This document shows, piece after piece, positions 7,232-16,555 of a stretch of 64,000 bases of DNA. Where the stretch lies: contig NZ_JACBGE010000005.1 of assembly GCF_021401345.1 (NCBI RefSeq), positions 1-64,000 on the forward strand, written 5' to 3'. The stretch comes from Hydrogenophaga sp. NFH-34. GTDB taxonomy: Bacteria; Pseudomonadota; Gammaproteobacteria; Burkholderiales; Burkholderiaceae_C. Numbering within the stretch: position 1 is the first letter of the stretch; every line of letters starts with the position of its first letter. A model generated the notes under the pieces. That model made no database searches. It saw only the letters and a list, made by a program, of their open reading frames with translations, and was not told the origin of the DNA. The position numbers were made by a program, and so were the translations under genes.

Positions 7232-8101
7232 TCAGAGCTTCTGCAGAGCGGCGATGCGCTCTTCCATCGGCGGGTGGGTACTGAACAGCTTGCCCAGGCC
7301 ACCGGCGATGCCCATGGCCTGCATGGTCTTGGGCAGCTCGCCCGGAGTCATGCCGCCCAGACGGGCCAGGGCATTGATCATGGGCTGCTTGCGGCCCATG
7401 AGCTGGGCGGCCCCGGCGTCGGCGCGGAATTCGCGCTGGCGGCTGAACCAGGCCACCACAATGGCGGCGGCAAAACCCAGCACGATGTCGAGCACGATGG
7501 TGGTGACCATGTAGCCGATGCCCGGGCCGCTGCTGTTGCTGTCGCCGCGGCGCAGGAAACTGTCCACCGCATAGCCGATGACGCGGCTGAGGAACACCAC
7601 GAAGGTGTTCATCACGCCCTGGATCAGCGTCATGGTGACCATGTCGCCGTTGGCCACGTGGGCCACTTCGTGGCCGATCACGGCCTCGACCTCTTCGCGC
7701 GTCATGCCCTGCAGCAGACCGGTGGACACGGCCACGAGCGCGCTGTTCTTGAAGGCGCCGGTGGCGAAGGCATTGGGAGCGCCGTCGTAGATACCGACTT
7801 CGGGCATGCCGATGCCGGCCTTTTCGGCGAACTGCTGGACCGTCTGCACGATCCAGGCCTCGTCGGCGGTCTGCGGCTGGTTGATGATGCGCACGCCCAT
7901 GCTCATCTTGGCCATCATCTTGCTCATCAGCAGCGAGATGGTCGCGCCGCCAAAGCCGATGATCAGCGAGAAGCCGGCCAGCGCCGTCATGTTCAGGCCG
8001 TTGGCGGTCAGGTAGCGGTCGACCCCGAACAGGCGGGTCGTGATCAGCAGCACCGCCATGACGGCCACGTTGGTCAGGACAAACAAGAGGATGCGTTTCA
8101 T
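7232..8101 (-). CDS. htpX: Heat-shock-associated membrane zinc protease HtpX
   Basis: The 289-residue inner-membrane metalloprotease takes part in quality control of misfolded membrane proteins together with FtsH. The zinc site HEVAH is at residues 144-148, and the third ligand is expected in [10 protein letters not shown] near residue 224. Two N-terminal transmembrane segments (5-25 and 38-60) and two more around 160-175 and 197-218 are visible, as in E. coli HtpX. The start at MKRILLFVL gives the standard length; an open frame extends 21 codons upstream without family similarity. The gene is monocistronic by context. Confidence 0.96.
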   Translation of the reverse strand: MKRILLFVLTNVAVMAVLLITTRLFGVDRYLTANGLNMTALAGFSLIIGFGGATISLLMSKMMAKMSMGVRIINQPQTADEAWIVQTVQQFAEKAGIGMPEVGIYDGAPNAFATGAFKNSALVAVSTGLLQGMTREEVEAVIGHEVAHVANGDMVTMTLIQGVMNTFVVFLSRVIGYAVDSFLRRGDSNSSGPGIGYMVTTIVLDIVLGFAAAIVVAWFSRQREFRADAGAAQLMGRKQPMINALARLGGMTPGELPKTMQAMGIAGGLGKLFSTHPPMEERIAALQKL

Positions 8102-8200
8102 GCAGGCTCCGTGGGGTTGAAAACAGGGATGAATGATAGTGGGGGCCGATCTGCCCCGTTTCAAGCGGAACGGCGGCCCATCTGCGGAGCAGTTCGGCGC

Positions 8201-9586
8201 TCAGACCTGGGGCAGCAGGAAGCGGCGTTCCCAGGCGGTGACTTCGCGCAGGAAATGCTCGTGCTCCAGGGTCTTGACGGCCAGGTACCCGCGCACGAAG
8301 CGTTCACCCAGCAAACGGGCAGCGTGCCGGCTCGACGCCATCTGATTCAGCGCCGCGTCAAAGGTTCGCGGCAAGTCGCGCGCCTGATCGTAACCATTGC
8401 CCTGCACCGGCTCGGCGGGCTGGCAGCGCTCTTCCAGGCCGGCCAGCCCGGCCGCCAGCGTGGCGGCCATGGCCAGGTAGGGATTGGCATCGGCACCGGC
8501 CAGGCGGTTTTCCACCCGGCGTGCGGCCGGGCCGCTGACCGGCACGCGCAGGCCAGCGGTGCGGTTGTCGTGGCCCCACTGCACGTTGGTCGGCGCCTGG
8601 CTGCCGGCCACGTAGCGACGGTAGCTGTTGACGGTGGGCGCGTAGACCAGCATCAGGTCGGGCGTGTAGGCCTGCAACCCGCCGATGTAATGCCCGAAGG
8701 CCTCGGTCGCCGAGCCATCGGCGGCACTGAAAATGTTGCGCCCCTGCGCGTCGACCACGCTCTGGTGCAGGTGCATGGAGCTGCCGGCTTGACCGGGCAC
8801 GGGCTTGGCCATGAAGACGGCATTCAACCCCTGCTGCAGCGCGATCTCGCGCGCCGCGGTCTTGAACAGGAAGGCCTGGTCGGCCACGGCCACCGGGTCG
8901 CCGTGCAGCAGGTTGATCTCGTACTGGTTCTCGCCCACCTCGTGCAGCCAGGTGTCGGCGCGGATGCCCAGGCCGTCGATGGCGGCGTGAAAGGCGTCCC
9001 AGAACGGCGCCAGTTCGTTGAGCGCGTTCAGGCTGAAGGCCGACTGGCCGACCTCGGGCCGGCCGCCCTTCCCGGTGGGCGAGGCCAGCGGCTGGGCCGG
9101 GTCGGTCATGGCGGCGGTCAAGTAGAACTCGATCTCGGGCGCGACCACCGGGGTCAGCCCGGCTGCGGCGTAGCGCGCGACCACGTTTTTGAGCACCGAA
9201 CGCGGCGCGAACTCGCACAGGCTGCCGTCCATTTCATAGGCGTCGTGCACCGCCAGGTAGCGCGGCACGCTGGCCCAGGGCGAGCGTTTGAGGGTGGCCA
9301 GATCGGGCACCAGACGCACGTCGGGATCGCTGTCGGGGAAGATGGGGTCGTAGCTGTATTCGCCGGTCACGCACTGCATCGGAATGGCCTGGCAGATGCG
9401 CAGCTCGGTGCCGCCGGCAAAGCTCGCGGCGGGCATGAGCTTGCCACGCGGGTAGCCGGTGACGTCGGCGAACAGGCACTCGACGTCGCGCACGCCGATC
9501 TCTCGGAAGTGGGCGGCCAGGGTGGCGCGGTCGGCGTCCAGCGCGAGGTTCAGGTGGGACCAGGAAGCGGCGGCGGAAGAAGTCAT
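8201..9586 (-). CDS. Glutamine synthetase family protein, PuuA-like
   Basis: The 461-residue protein has the glutamine synthetase beta-grasp block (DVECLFADVTGYPRGKLMP near residue 31) and the catalytic domain with SSMHLHQSV and ENRLAGADANPYLAMAATLA. It resembles gamma-glutamylputrescine synthetase, which attaches glutamate to putrescine with ATP, more than biosynthetic GlnA. The ATG overlaps the stop codon of the upstream DUF3025 gene by four bases (ATGA), so the two are translationally coupled. It is the last gene of the run LysR-pyrC-DUF3025-this gene. The amine substrate is not determined; an omega-amino acid aminotransferase begins 2.9 kb away and could act in the same kind of pathway. 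Confidence 0.85.
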   Translation of the reverse strand: MTSSAAASWSHLNLALDADRATLAAHFREIGVRDVECLFADVTGYPRGKLMPAASFAGGTELRICQAIPMQCVTGEYSYDPIFPDSDPDVRLVPDLATLKRSPWASVPRYLAVHDAYEMDGSLCEFAPRSVLKNVVARYAAAGLTPVVAPEIEFYLTAAMTDPAQPLASPTGKGGRPEVGQSAFSLNALNELAPFWDAFHAAIDGLGIRADTWLHEVGENQYEINLLHGDPVAVADQAFLFKTAAREIALQQGLNAVFMAKPVPGQAGSSMHLHQSVVDAQGRNIFSAADGSATEAFGHYIGGLQAYTPDLMLVYAPTVNSYRRYVAGSQAPTNVQWGHDNRTAGLRVPVSGPAARRVENRLAGADANPYLAMAATLAAGLAGLEERCQPAEPVQGNGYDQARDLPRTFDAALNQMASSRHAARLLGERFVRGYLAVKTLEHEHFLREVTAWERRFLLPQV

Positions 9587-10371
9587 GTCAGATGGGCGGT
9601 GGCGATTCGGGGCGGCCGGAACACGGTGTCGTCGTTGTAGAACGCCGGCTGCTGGTTGGCCGGCCACCAGCCCGGTACGCCCAGCACAGGCAGGGGGGTG
9701 AAGGGTTTGGTGGCCAGTTCGGTGGCCGTCAGGCGTGCTGCCAGCCAGTGGTCCCAGGCCGCCAAGTCGTCCCCCAGTTCGGTGGGCACGGGTGCACGGT
9801 AGACATGCCCGGTGATGGACTTGTAAGGCAAAACCAGCTTCTCCAGCAGCGCGTGCCCGAACGCTACCAGCCGCGTCTGCGCCCACAGGGGCCGCAGGTC
9901 CACGAAGAGCCGGGTCCACTCACGGGCGATCAAGGCGTCCCAGATCTCGTCGGGCGCCTGCAGCAGCACGGCGTTTTCGTCGAACAGGGTGATCGCGTCG
10001 CGCACCGGCCCGCGCACCTGGCCCACGCCCGCCTGCGCGATCTGTGCCGCCTGCAAGCGGTTGAGCAGGCGCTTGGTGGCCGGAAACCGTTGCCAGACCA
10101 GGCCGTTGAAGAAGTCGTGCAGGCCCTCGCGCGTGGGCACCGCGCCGGTCTCGAAGATGAACTGCTCGTAGGCCATGCCCTCGGGCAGCTCGCCCTGCGG
10201 CACGAAGCGTGGGCCGGCCGCCCCGACCTGCTGCGTCAGCGCCTGCGGCAGCGGCACGCCCCGCGCACAGGCCGCGCACACTGCCGCACCGGCGGTGGCA
10301 AAGGCGGCGTTCCAGGGCTGCGACCAGTCGGGCGAGGGCCTTGCCTGTTTCGCCCCGGTCGCGGCACACAT
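9583..10371 (-). CDS. DUF3025 domain-containing protein
   Basis: The product is 262 residues. The block FNGLVWQRFPATKRLLNRLQA near residue 105 is typical of DUF3025, an uncharacterised family common in Burkholderiales and gammaproteobacteria. No signal peptide or membrane segment is evident. The ATG at 10371 lies four bases after the pyrC stop codon, and the stop overlaps the start of the next gene by four bases, so the gene sits firmly inside an operon. A longer upstream frame exists but would run through pyrC and is not supported. Function unknown. Confidence 0.85.
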   Translation of the reverse strand: MCAATGAKQARPSPDWSQPWNAAFATAGAAVCAACARGVPLPQALTQQVGAAGPRFVPQGELPEGMAYEQFIFETGAVPTREGLHDFFNGLVWQRFPATKRLLNRLQAAQIAQAGVGQVRGPVRDAITLFDENAVLLQAPDEIWDALIAREWTRLFVDLRPLWAQTRLVAFGHALLEKLVLPYKSITGHVYRAPVPTELGDDLAAWDHWLAARLTATELATKPFTPLPVLGVPGWWPANQQPAFYNDDTVFRPPRIATAHLT

Positions 10372-10375
10372 GGTC

Positions 10376-11413
10376 TCAGCCCACCAGCTTCCAGGGAAGC
10401 GCTTCGCCCGAGCGCAGCGGCTTGAGCTCGGCTTCGCCGAAGGCAAAGCTTGCGGGCGGCGTCCAGCTCTGCTTGCGCAGGGTGATGGTGCCGGTGTTGC
10501 GCGGCAGGCCGTAGAAGGCCGGGCCGTTGAAGCTGGCGAAGGCTTCGAGCTTGTCGAGCGCACCCGCAGCCTCGAAGGCTTCGGCGTACATCTCGATGGC
10601 GGCGTGGGCGGTGTAACACCCGGCGCAGCCGGTGGCGTGTTCCTTCAGGTGCGCCGGATGCGGCGCGCTGTCGGTGCCCAGGAAGAACTTCGCATTGCCG
10701 CCGGTGGCCACGGCCACCAGGGCCTGGCGGTGGGTCTCGCGCTTGAGCACCGGCAGGCAGTAGTAGTGCGGGCGGATGCCGCCGGTGAAGATGGCGTTGC
10801 GGTTGTAGAGCAGGTGGTGCGCGGTGATGGTCGCACCCAGGTGGGCGTCGGCCTCGGCCACGTACTGCGCCGCCTCCTTGGTCGTGATGTGTTCCATCAC
10901 GATCTTCAGGCCCGGGAAGTCCTTGCGCAGCGGTTCCAGCTGCTGCTCGATGAACACCGCCTCGCGGTCGAACAGGTCGATGTCGGGGCTGGTCACCTCG
11001 CCGTGCACCAGCAGCAGCACGCCGGCCTTCTGCATGGCTTCGAGCGTCTGGTAGGTCTTGCGGATGTCGGTCACGCCCGCATCGCTGTTGGTGGTGGCGC
11101 CGGCCGGGTACAGCTTGCAGGCCACCACGCCGGCGTCCTTGGCGCGCGCGATCTCGTCGGCCGGCAAGTTGTCGGTCAGATACAGCGTCATCAGCGGCTC
11201 GAAGGCCACACCTGCGGGCACGGCGGCGCGGATGCGCTCGGCGTAGCCCGTCGCCTGGGCCGCGGTGGTCACCGGCGGCTTGAGGTTGGGCATGATGATG
11301 GCGCGGCCGAACTGGGCAGCCGTGTGGGGCACGACGGTGTTCAGGGCGGCGCCGTCGCGCACGTGCAGGTGCCAGTCGTCGGGGCGGGTGAGGGTCAGGG
11401 TGTCTGGGGTCAT
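10376..11413 (-). CDS. pyrC: Dihydroorotase, class II
   Basis: The enzyme cyclises carbamoyl-aspartate to dihydroorotate in pyrimidine synthesis. The 345-residue length and the N-terminal metal site [10 protein letters not shown] (HxH near residues 16-18) are those of class II enzymes like E. coli PyrC. Further family blocks are MPNLKPPV near 41 and [18 protein letters not shown] near 138, which supplies later metal ligands. The gene follows a LysR gene by only nine bases and precedes DUF3025 by four, so it is probably transcribed as part of that run. Confidence 0.97.
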   Translation of the reverse strand: MTPDTLTLTRPDDWHLHVRDGAALNTVVPHTAAQFGRAIIMPNLKPPVTTAAQATGYAERIRAAVPAGVAFEPLMTLYLTDNLPADEIARAKDAGVVACKLYPAGATTNSDAGVTDIRKTYQTLEAMQKAGVLLLVHGEVTSPDIDLFDREAVFIEQQLEPLRKDFPGLKIVMEHITTKEAAQYVAEADAHLGATITAHHLLYNRNAIFTGGIRPHYYCLPVLKRETHRQALVAVATGGNAKFFLGTDSAPHPAHLKEHATGCAGCYTAHAAIEMYAEAFEAAGALDKLEAFASFNGPAFYGLPRNTGTITLRKQSWTPPASFAFGEAELKPLRSGEALPWKLVG

Positions 11414-11422
11414 GGGGTCTGC

Positions 11423-12379
11423 TCAGGAGTCGGGCGGATTGTCCCATGGGACCTGCACGCCGTGCGCCGCCTCCAGGCAGCGCAGAAAGGTCTGTGCCAG
11501 CCGGTCGGACGTTGAAGAAGCCCGCGCCACCGCCACGAAATCCACGGTGTAACCCAGCTCGGCCAGCGCCACCCGGCGCATGTCTCCTTGCGCCACGAAG
11601 GGGGCGGCATAGTGGTCCGGCAGGAAGCCGACATAGCCGCCCGAGCGCACCAACAAGGCCACGGCTTCTTGGTCGTTGACCATGGCGCTGCGCTTGAGGC
11701 CGAAGCGCCGCGTCACCTCCATGTTCGGCGAATGGAAGGCCAGACCGGCACAGTCGGCCGGGCGCACATCGTCCAGCGCCACCGGATCGCGGGCGAACAG
11801 GGGATGCTCCCGGCCGCAGTAGAGGTGCATCTGCTCGTCGAACAGCGGTGTGTACTGCAGGCTTTGCGAACGGCGGTGGTCGGGGACCACGGCGAGGTGC
11901 AGTTGCCCGTCAATGACGCCAGGTTCGAGCACATTGAGTGCGCCGATGGTCAGCTCCAGCCGCACCTGCGGCGCCTGCGCCCGGAAAGCGCGCAAGGCGC
12001 GATCGATACGTGCCGCCGGGTTGGTCACCGTCTTGTCGAACAGCCCCAGCCGCAAGGTCCCGGTGAGTTGACCGTGCATCTGTCCGACATGGGTGCGGAA
12101 CGATTCGAGCGCACCCAGCAGGTTCAGGGTGTCGGCGTGCACGCGCTGCCCTTCGTCCGTGAGCGCAAAACCGCCCCGGCCGCGCCGGCAGAGCACCAGG
12201 CCCAGGCGCTCCTCCAGGTCCTTGACGTGGCGGCTGATGGTCGAACGGCCGATGTTGAGCTCCAGCTCGGCCGCGGCCATGCCGCCGCAGTCCACCACCG
12301 CCTTGAACACTTTGAGCAGGCGGATGTCGGTGTCGCCCACCTGCCCCAGCCACGCCTTGGAATGCGCCACGATGCCCAC
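11423..12379 (-). CDS. LysR-family regulator divergent from the aminotransferase gene
   Basis: The 318-residue protein has an N-terminal winged helix-turn-helix (DIRLLKVFKAVVDCGGMAAA then NIGRSTISRHVKDLEERLG) and a C-terminal substrate-binding domain. The start is a GTG at 12379; a second in-frame GTG at 12370 is better spaced from AAAGGTGGG and may be the true start. It faces the omega-amino acid aminotransferase gene across a 110-base region containing a perfect palindrome, so it probably controls that gene and itself. Its inducer is unknown. Downstream pyrC is nine bases away, which may place a housekeeping gene partly under this promoter. Confidence 0.88.
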   Translation of the reverse strand: MGIVAHSKAWLGQVGDTDIRLLKVFKAVVDCGGMAAAELELNIGRSTISRHVKDLEERLGLVLCRRGRGGFALTDEGQRVHADTLNLLGALESFRTHVGQMHGQLTGTLRLGLFDKTVTNPAARIDRALRAFRAQAPQVRLELTIGALNVLEPGVIDGQLHLAVVPDHRRSQSLQYTPLFDEQMHLYCGREHPLFARDPVALDDVRPADCAGLAFHSPNMEVTRRFGLKRSAMVNDQEAVALLVRSGGYVGFLPDHYAAPFVAQGDMRRVALAELGYTVDFVAVARASSTSDRLAQTFLRCLEAAHGVQVPWDNPPDS

Positions 12380-12398
12380 CTTTCAAAGTTTCATGAAT

Positions 12399-12425
12399 CT
12401 GCAACTGAACAGCGCCATGTTGCAG
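12399..12425. promoter_or_regulatory. Probable LysR operator between the regulator and aminotransferase genes
   Basis: The arms CTGCAAC (12399-12405) and GTTGCAG (12419-12425) are perfect inverted repeats separated by 13 bases, and an AT-rich partial palindrome (TTTCAAAGTTTCATGAA) lies just to the left. Symmetric sites of this size in the divergent promoter are typical for LysR-type regulators. Confidence 0.6.
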
Positions 12426-12490
12426 TTTAAAGAATGCGGTGAGCGCCGCACAATCGCGAGATTGTTTGCCCCTCCACAGGATTTGCCACC

Positions 12491-13837
12491 ATGGACATGA
12501 CCGATCTGAAAGCCACCGCCGGCCTGACCGCCGCCCAGCTCGACGCCCACTGGATGCCCTTTTCGGGCAACCGCCAGTTCAAGGCCGACCCGCGCCTCAT
12601 CACGGGCGCGGAAGGCGTGCACCTGATCGACGCCCAGGGCCGCCGCATCCTCGACGGCCTGTCGGGCCTTTGGACCTGCGGCCTGGGCCATTGCCGCACC
12701 GAAATCAGCCAGGCGATCGCCCAGCAGGCGGCCACGCTGGACTACTCGCCGGCCTTCCAGTTCGGCCACCCGGCCGCCTTCCAACTGGCCGAGAAGATCG
12801 TGCAGCACATGCCCGAAGGCCTGAACCACGTGTTCTACACGGGCTCGGGTTCGGAATCGGCCGACACCGCACTGAAGATGGCGCGCGCCTACTGGCGCCT
12901 CAAGGGCCAGGCCAGCAAGACCCGCTTCATCGGCCGCGAAAAGGGGTACCACGGGGTCAACTTCGGCGGCATCTCGGTCGGTGGCATCGGCGGCAACCGC
13001 AAGACCTTCGGCCAAGGCGTCGAGGCCGATCACCTGCCCCACACCCAGCCGGCGGCCGGTTCGTTCGTGAAAGGCATGCCGGCCGAAGGCGGCGAAGCGC
13101 TGGCCAACCGCTTGCTGGACATCATCGCCCTGCACGACGCCAGCAACATCGCGGCCGTGATCGTCGAACCCTTCTCGGGCTCGGCCGGTGTGGTGATCCC
13201 GCCCGTGGGCTACCTGCAGCGCCTGCGCGAGATCTGCACGCAGAACAACATCCTGCTGATCTTCGACGAGGTCATCACCGGCTTCGGCCGCTGCGGCGCC
13301 TGGACCGGGGCCGAAGCCTTCGGCGTCACGCCCGACATCCTCAACTTCGCCAAGCAGGTCACCAACGGCGCCGTGCCCCTGGGCGGCGTGGTCGCCACGT
13401 CCGACATCTACAACACATTCCTGGCGGCGGGCAGCCCCGACTACCTGGTCGAGTTCGCGCACGGCTACACCTACTCGGCGCACCCGCTGGGCTGCGCCGC
13501 CGGTCTGGCCACGCTGGACCTGCTGGAGCGGGAAGACGCGCCGGCCCAGGTGCGCGCCCTGGCGCCGCATTTCGAGCAGGCCGTGCACAGCCTGAAGGGC
13601 GCAAAACACGTCGTCGACATCCGCAACTACGGCCTGGCCGCCGGCCTGTCGATCGCGCACGCACCGGGCGAGCCCGCCCTGCGCCCCTATCAGGTGGCCA
13701 TGCACTGCTGGAAGCAGGGTTTCTACGTGCGCTATGGCGCCGACACCATCCAGCTCGCGCCGCCCTTCGTCACCGCGCCCGCCCAGGTCGATGCGCTGGT
13801 GAATGCGGTGGGCGAAGCGCTGGCCGCCACCGCCTGA
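12491..13837 (+). CDS. Omega-amino acid:pyruvate aminotransferase (beta-alanine transaminase type)
   Basis: The 448-residue class III aminotransferase moves the amino group of beta-alanine or other omega-amino acids to pyruvate, giving alanine and a semialdehyde. It is strongly reminiscent of Pseudomonas putida omega-amino acid:pyruvate transaminase, with LDAHWMPFSGNRQF at 18, LSGLWTCGLGH at 57 and HVFYTGSGSESADTALKM at 113. The pyridoxal phosphate lysine is K288 in NFAKQVTNG, and DEVITGFGR at 259 binds the cofactor. A divergent LysR gene presumably regulates it. The downstream rnk gene is convergent. Confidence 0.93.
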   Translation: MDMTDLKATAGLTAAQLDAHWMPFSGNRQFKADPRLITGAEGVHLIDAQGRRILDGLSGLWTCGLGHCRTEISQAIAQQAATLDYSPAFQFGHPAAFQLAEKIVQHMPEGLNHVFYTGSGSESADTALKMARAYWRLKGQASKTRFIGREKGYHGVNFGGISVGGIGGNRKTFGQGVEADHLPHTQPAAGSFVKGMPAEGGEALANRLLDIIALHDASNIAAVIVEPFSGSAGVVIPPVGYLQRLREICTQNNILLIFDEVITGFGRCGAWTGAEAFGVTPDILNFAKQVTNGAVPLGGVVATSDIYNTFLAAGSPDYLVEFAHGYTYSAHPLGCAAGLATLDLLEREDAPAQVRALAPHFEQAVHSLKGAKHVVDIRNYGLAAGLSIAHAPGEPALRPYQVAMHCWKQGFYVRYGADTIQLAPPFVTAPAQVDALVNAVGEALAATA

Positions 13838-13858
13838 GGCGGTCCGGCCAGCCGGTGG

Positions 13859-14290
13859 TCAGAGCGTGTACTGGCCGTCGGCCTCCGGCTGGAACACCAC
13901 GCCCAGGATGCGCAGCGTGTCGCGCTGCCCGTCCGGGCCGGTGAGTTCCACCGCATCGCCCTGGCGCCGCCCCAGCAGCGCCATGCCCACGGGCGACAGC
14001 ACCGACACGCGCCCCGCGGCCATGTCGGCGTCCGGCGGGTAACACAGGGTCAGCCGCCGCTCGCCCTCGCCGGGGGCCTGGCCCAGCACCACCTGCGAGT
14101 TCATCGTCACCACGTCGGCAGGCACGTCCTGCGGCGCCACTTCGTCGGCGCTGTCGATCAGGTCCATCAGTTCGGCAGCCAGCGCCTCCGCCGGCAGGCG
14201 CTTGAGCCAGCGGTGCAGCCGGGCGCGATCGGTGGCCGTCACCACCGGCCAGTCGGGGGCGGCGGCATTCGAAAGAGAGGGGGCATTCAT
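13859..14290 (-). CDS. rnk: Rnk-like regulator of nucleoside diphosphate kinase (GreA/GreB C-terminal fold)
   Basis: The 143-residue protein has a short helical N-terminus and a C-terminal FKBP-like domain of the GreA/GreB family ([20 protein letters not shown] near residue 97). Rnk proteins bind RNA polymerase near the secondary channel and, in E. coli, influence nucleoside diphosphate kinase and alginate levels. It lacks the long coiled coil of GreA, which fits Rnk. The gene converges with the aminotransferase gene, with 21 bases between the stops. Confidence 0.85.
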   Translation of the reverse strand: MNAPSLSNAAAPDWPVVTATDRARLHRWLKRLPAEALAAELMDLIDSADEVAPQDVPADVVTMNSQVVLGQAPGEGERRLTLCYPPDADMAAGRVSVLSPVGMALLGRRQGDAVELTGPDGQRDTLRILGVVFQPEADGQYTL

Positions 14291-14575
14291 GAATCACTCC
14301 TGTCAGCAAACACCCCGGTAACCATGCCCCGGGGTCGGGCCGAGCGTGGGCGGAACACGGTCCACCCTGTGCAGAAGGCCCGGCGATGGGAAGTGACGCT
14401 CAGTTCAGAAAAGGGGGGAGAGGCATCGCCGGGCCAGATCATCTGCGGCGCGGCGTTTCGGTGCGGCCTCCCCCTGGGCGTTCGCACGCGCCGCGGTCTG
14501 CACAAAGGCAGCCCGGCGGGTGGGGACGAGGGGGTGGCGGAGATTCATGCCGGCATCATAGCCCGGCCCCGGGGA
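14291..14575. other. Intergenic region with a perfect 12-base inverted repeat
   Basis: This region separates two minus-strand genes and has no credible protein gene. It contains GGCCCGGCGATG (14377-14388) and its exact reverse complement CATCGCCGGGCC (14424-14435), 35 bases apart. This could be the stem of a structured leader of rnk or a small RNA. A 72-codon open frame on the minus strand overlaps it but has composition typical of a chance frame. Confidence 0.5.
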
Positions 14576-15502
14576 TCAGGCCACGGGATGTGTGCTCAGG
14601 TAGGCCTGCAGGTCGCGCCAGAACGCCTCCACCGTGCCCTTGGCTTTGCGCGTGCCGGAGCGCTCGCGGTAGAGGCGGATGTCCAGCCCGGTCTCGAAGC
14701 CGTCGCCGGCGCTGACCAGGCGCCGCGCACGCACTTCGCGCCGCACCGCGCTGGCGGGCAGGAAGGCAATGCCGTGGCCTTCCAGGGCCATGGCCTTGAG
14801 ACCTTCGGACATGTCGGTTTCGTAGATGCGGTCCAGGTGCACCGGGGTGCCGCTGGCGCGCAGCACCTGGTCGACGGCGCGCCCCATGTAGGCGCCCGGC
14901 GCGTAGGCCAGGTAAGGCAGCGGGTGCGCGGCCGTGCCGGGCAGTGCGTAGCGGGGCCGGCCCTCGGCGTCGGGTTTCACATACGGCGAGAGCGTCTCGC
15001 GCCCCAGGGGCAGCATCTCGTAGCGCGCGGCGTCGAGCTGGATCGGCTGCGATGTGTGGTGATACGCGATCAGCAGGTCGCAACTGCCTTCCATCAGCCG
15101 CATCACCGCGTCGTGCACGTTCATCGCGATCAGGCGGCTTTTGATCGGCGCGCAGCTTTCGCGCAGCCCCGACAGCCAGGCGGGGAAAAACGTGAACGCC
15201 AGCGTGTGCGGCACGGCGAACTCGATCACGTCCTGCGCCGCCGCCGTATGCGCCCGCAGCATGGCGCGCGTGGTCTGCAGGGCCTGCAGCATCTCCAGCG
15301 CCTGGGTGTAGAGCGTCTGTCCGGCCGGGGTCAGGCGCGTCGGGTAGGACGAGCGGTCCACCAGGTCCGTGCCGGCCCAGGCCTCCAGCGACTGGATGCG
15401 CCGGGAGAACGCCGGCTGGGTGACGTGGCGCAACTGCGCCGAGCGGCTGAAGCTGCGCGTCTCGGCCAGGCTGACGAAGTCTTCGAGCCACTTGGTTTCC
15501 AT
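14576..15502 (-). CDS. LysR-family regulator with HypT-like N-terminus
   Basis: The 308-residue protein starts [19 protein letters not shown] and continues with [14 protein letters not shown], which closely resembles the DNA-binding domain of E. coli HypT (YjiE), a hypochlorite-responsive LysR regulator. The C-terminal effector domain is present ([14 protein letters not shown] near residue 103). Whether it senses hypochlorite is inference; the family-typical methionines cannot be assessed without alignment. It is divergent from argB with 63 bases between starts. No obvious target gene lies next to it apart from argB. Confidence 0.85.
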   Translation of the reverse strand: METKWLEDFVSLAETRSFSRSAQLRHVTQPAFSRRIQSLEAWAGTDLVDRSSYPTRLTPAGQTLYTQALEMLQALQTTRAMLRAHTAAAQDVIEFAVPHTLAFTFFPAWLSGLRESCAPIKSRLIAMNVHDAVMRLMEGSCDLLIAYHHTSQPIQLDAARYEMLPLGRETLSPYVKPDAEGRPRYALPGTAAHPLPYLAYAPGAYMGRAVDQVLRASGTPVHLDRIYETDMSEGLKAMALEGHGIAFLPASAVRREVRARRLVSAGDGFETGLDIRLYRERSGTRKAKGTVEAFWRDLQAYLSTHPVA

Positions 15503-15565
15503 GGATCGGCATTATGGCGAGCCCTAGAATTCCGTCATCCCCGCATTCCCGCCACCGGAGCCTTC

Positions 15566-16477
15566 ATGACCAGCCCGACCGCCCAACCCACCGACCTCTC
15601 CCACGTGCAGCCGCGCGACAAGGCCGAAATCCTGGCCCAGGCCCTGCCCTACATCCGCAGGTACCACGGCAAGACCATGGTCATCAAGTACGGTGGCAAC
15701 GCCATGACCGATCCGGCCCTGCAGCAGGCCTTCGCCGAAGACGTGGTGCTGCTCAAGCTGGTCGGCATCAACCCGGTGGTGGTGCACGGCGGCGGCCCGC
15801 AGATCGAAACCCTGCTGCAGCGCCTGGGCAAAAAGGGCCACTTCATCCAGGGCATGCGCGTGACCGACGCCGAGACCATGGAGGTGGTCGAATGGGTGCT
15901 GGCCGGCGAGGTGCAGCAGGACATCGTGGGCCTGATCAACCAGGCCGGCGGCAAGGCGGTGGGCCTGACGGGTCGGGACGGCGCCATGATCCGCGCCCAG
16001 AAGCTCCAGCTGTCGGACCAGCAGGACCCGAACGTCAAGCACGACGTCGGACAGGTGGGCGACATCGTCTCCATCGACCCTTCGGTGGTGAAGGCGCTGC
16101 AGGACGACCAGTTCATCCCCGTGGTCAGCCCGATCGGTTTCGGCGAAAAGAACGAGAGCTACAACATCAACGCCGACGTGGTGGCCGCCAAGCTGGCCAC
16201 GGTGCTGCAGGCCGAGAAGCTGCTGATGCTGACCAACATCCGCGGCGTGCTCGACAAGGCCGGCCAGCTGCTGACCGAGCTGACCCCGCGCCGCATCGAC
16301 GAGCTGTGCGAAGACGGCACCATCAGCGGCGGCATGATCCCCAAGATCGCGGGCGCGCTGGACGCCGCCAAGAGCGGCGTCAACGCGGTGCACATCATCG
16401 ACGGCCGCGTGCCCCACGCGCTGCTGCTCGAAGTGCTGGGCGACCAGCCCTTCGGCACCATGATCAAGAGCCATTGA
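15566..16477 (+). CDS. argB: Acetylglutamate kinase
   Basis: The enzyme phosphorylates N-acetylglutamate, the second step of arginine synthesis. The 303-residue protein shows [11 protein letters not shown] near residue 38, [10 protein letters not shown] near 72, and the family C-terminal blocks [12 protein letters not shown] and [17 protein letters not shown]. The start at ATGACCAGCCC follows GGAG with good spacing. An open frame extends far upstream through the LysR gene in antisense and is not coding. argB close to slmA, with a two-component system between, is a familiar Comamonadaceae arrangement. Confidence 0.97.
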   Translation: MTSPTAQPTDLSHVQPRDKAEILAQALPYIRRYHGKTMVIKYGGNAMTDPALQQAFAEDVVLLKLVGINPVVVHGGGPQIETLLQRLGKKGHFIQGMRVTDAETMEVVEWVLAGEVQQDIVGLINQAGGKAVGLTGRDGAMIRAQKLQLSDQQDPNVKHDVGQVGDIVSIDPSVVKALQDDQFIPVVSPIGFGEKNESYNINADVVAAKLATVLQAEKLLMLTNIRGVLDKAGQLLTELTPRRIDELCEDGTISGGMIPKIAGALDAAKSGVNAVHIIDGRVPHALLLEVLGDQPFGTMIKSH

Positions 16478-16555
16478 TGGCACCGTTGCGCCCGCATCGC
16501 GCGCCCTGCCGCCTTCTCGCCAGCGCCTCGCCGGCCCCCATCCGCGACTGAAACG

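Noticed and set aside
7199..9640. A plus-strand open frame of 813 codons opposite htpX and the glutamine synthetase-like gene.
   Set aside because: It is antisense to two well-recognised genes, and its translation is His/Gly/Arg/Ala-rich low-complexity sequence with no family motif.
8201..9919. A longer (572-residue) version of the glutamine synthetase-like gene.
   Set aside because: The additional N-terminus runs through DUF3025 in another frame and shows no similarity; the ATGA overlap at 9583-9586 gives a natural start.
14287..14505. A 72-codon minus-strand frame in the gap before rnk.
   Set aside because: Arg/Pro-rich composition, no ribosome site and overlap with the 12-base inverted repeat make it a chance frame.
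14213..16477. A 754-residue version of ArgB.
   Set aside because: The first 450 residues are antisense to the LysR gene; ArgB is normally about 300 residues and starts at 15566 after a good ribosome site.
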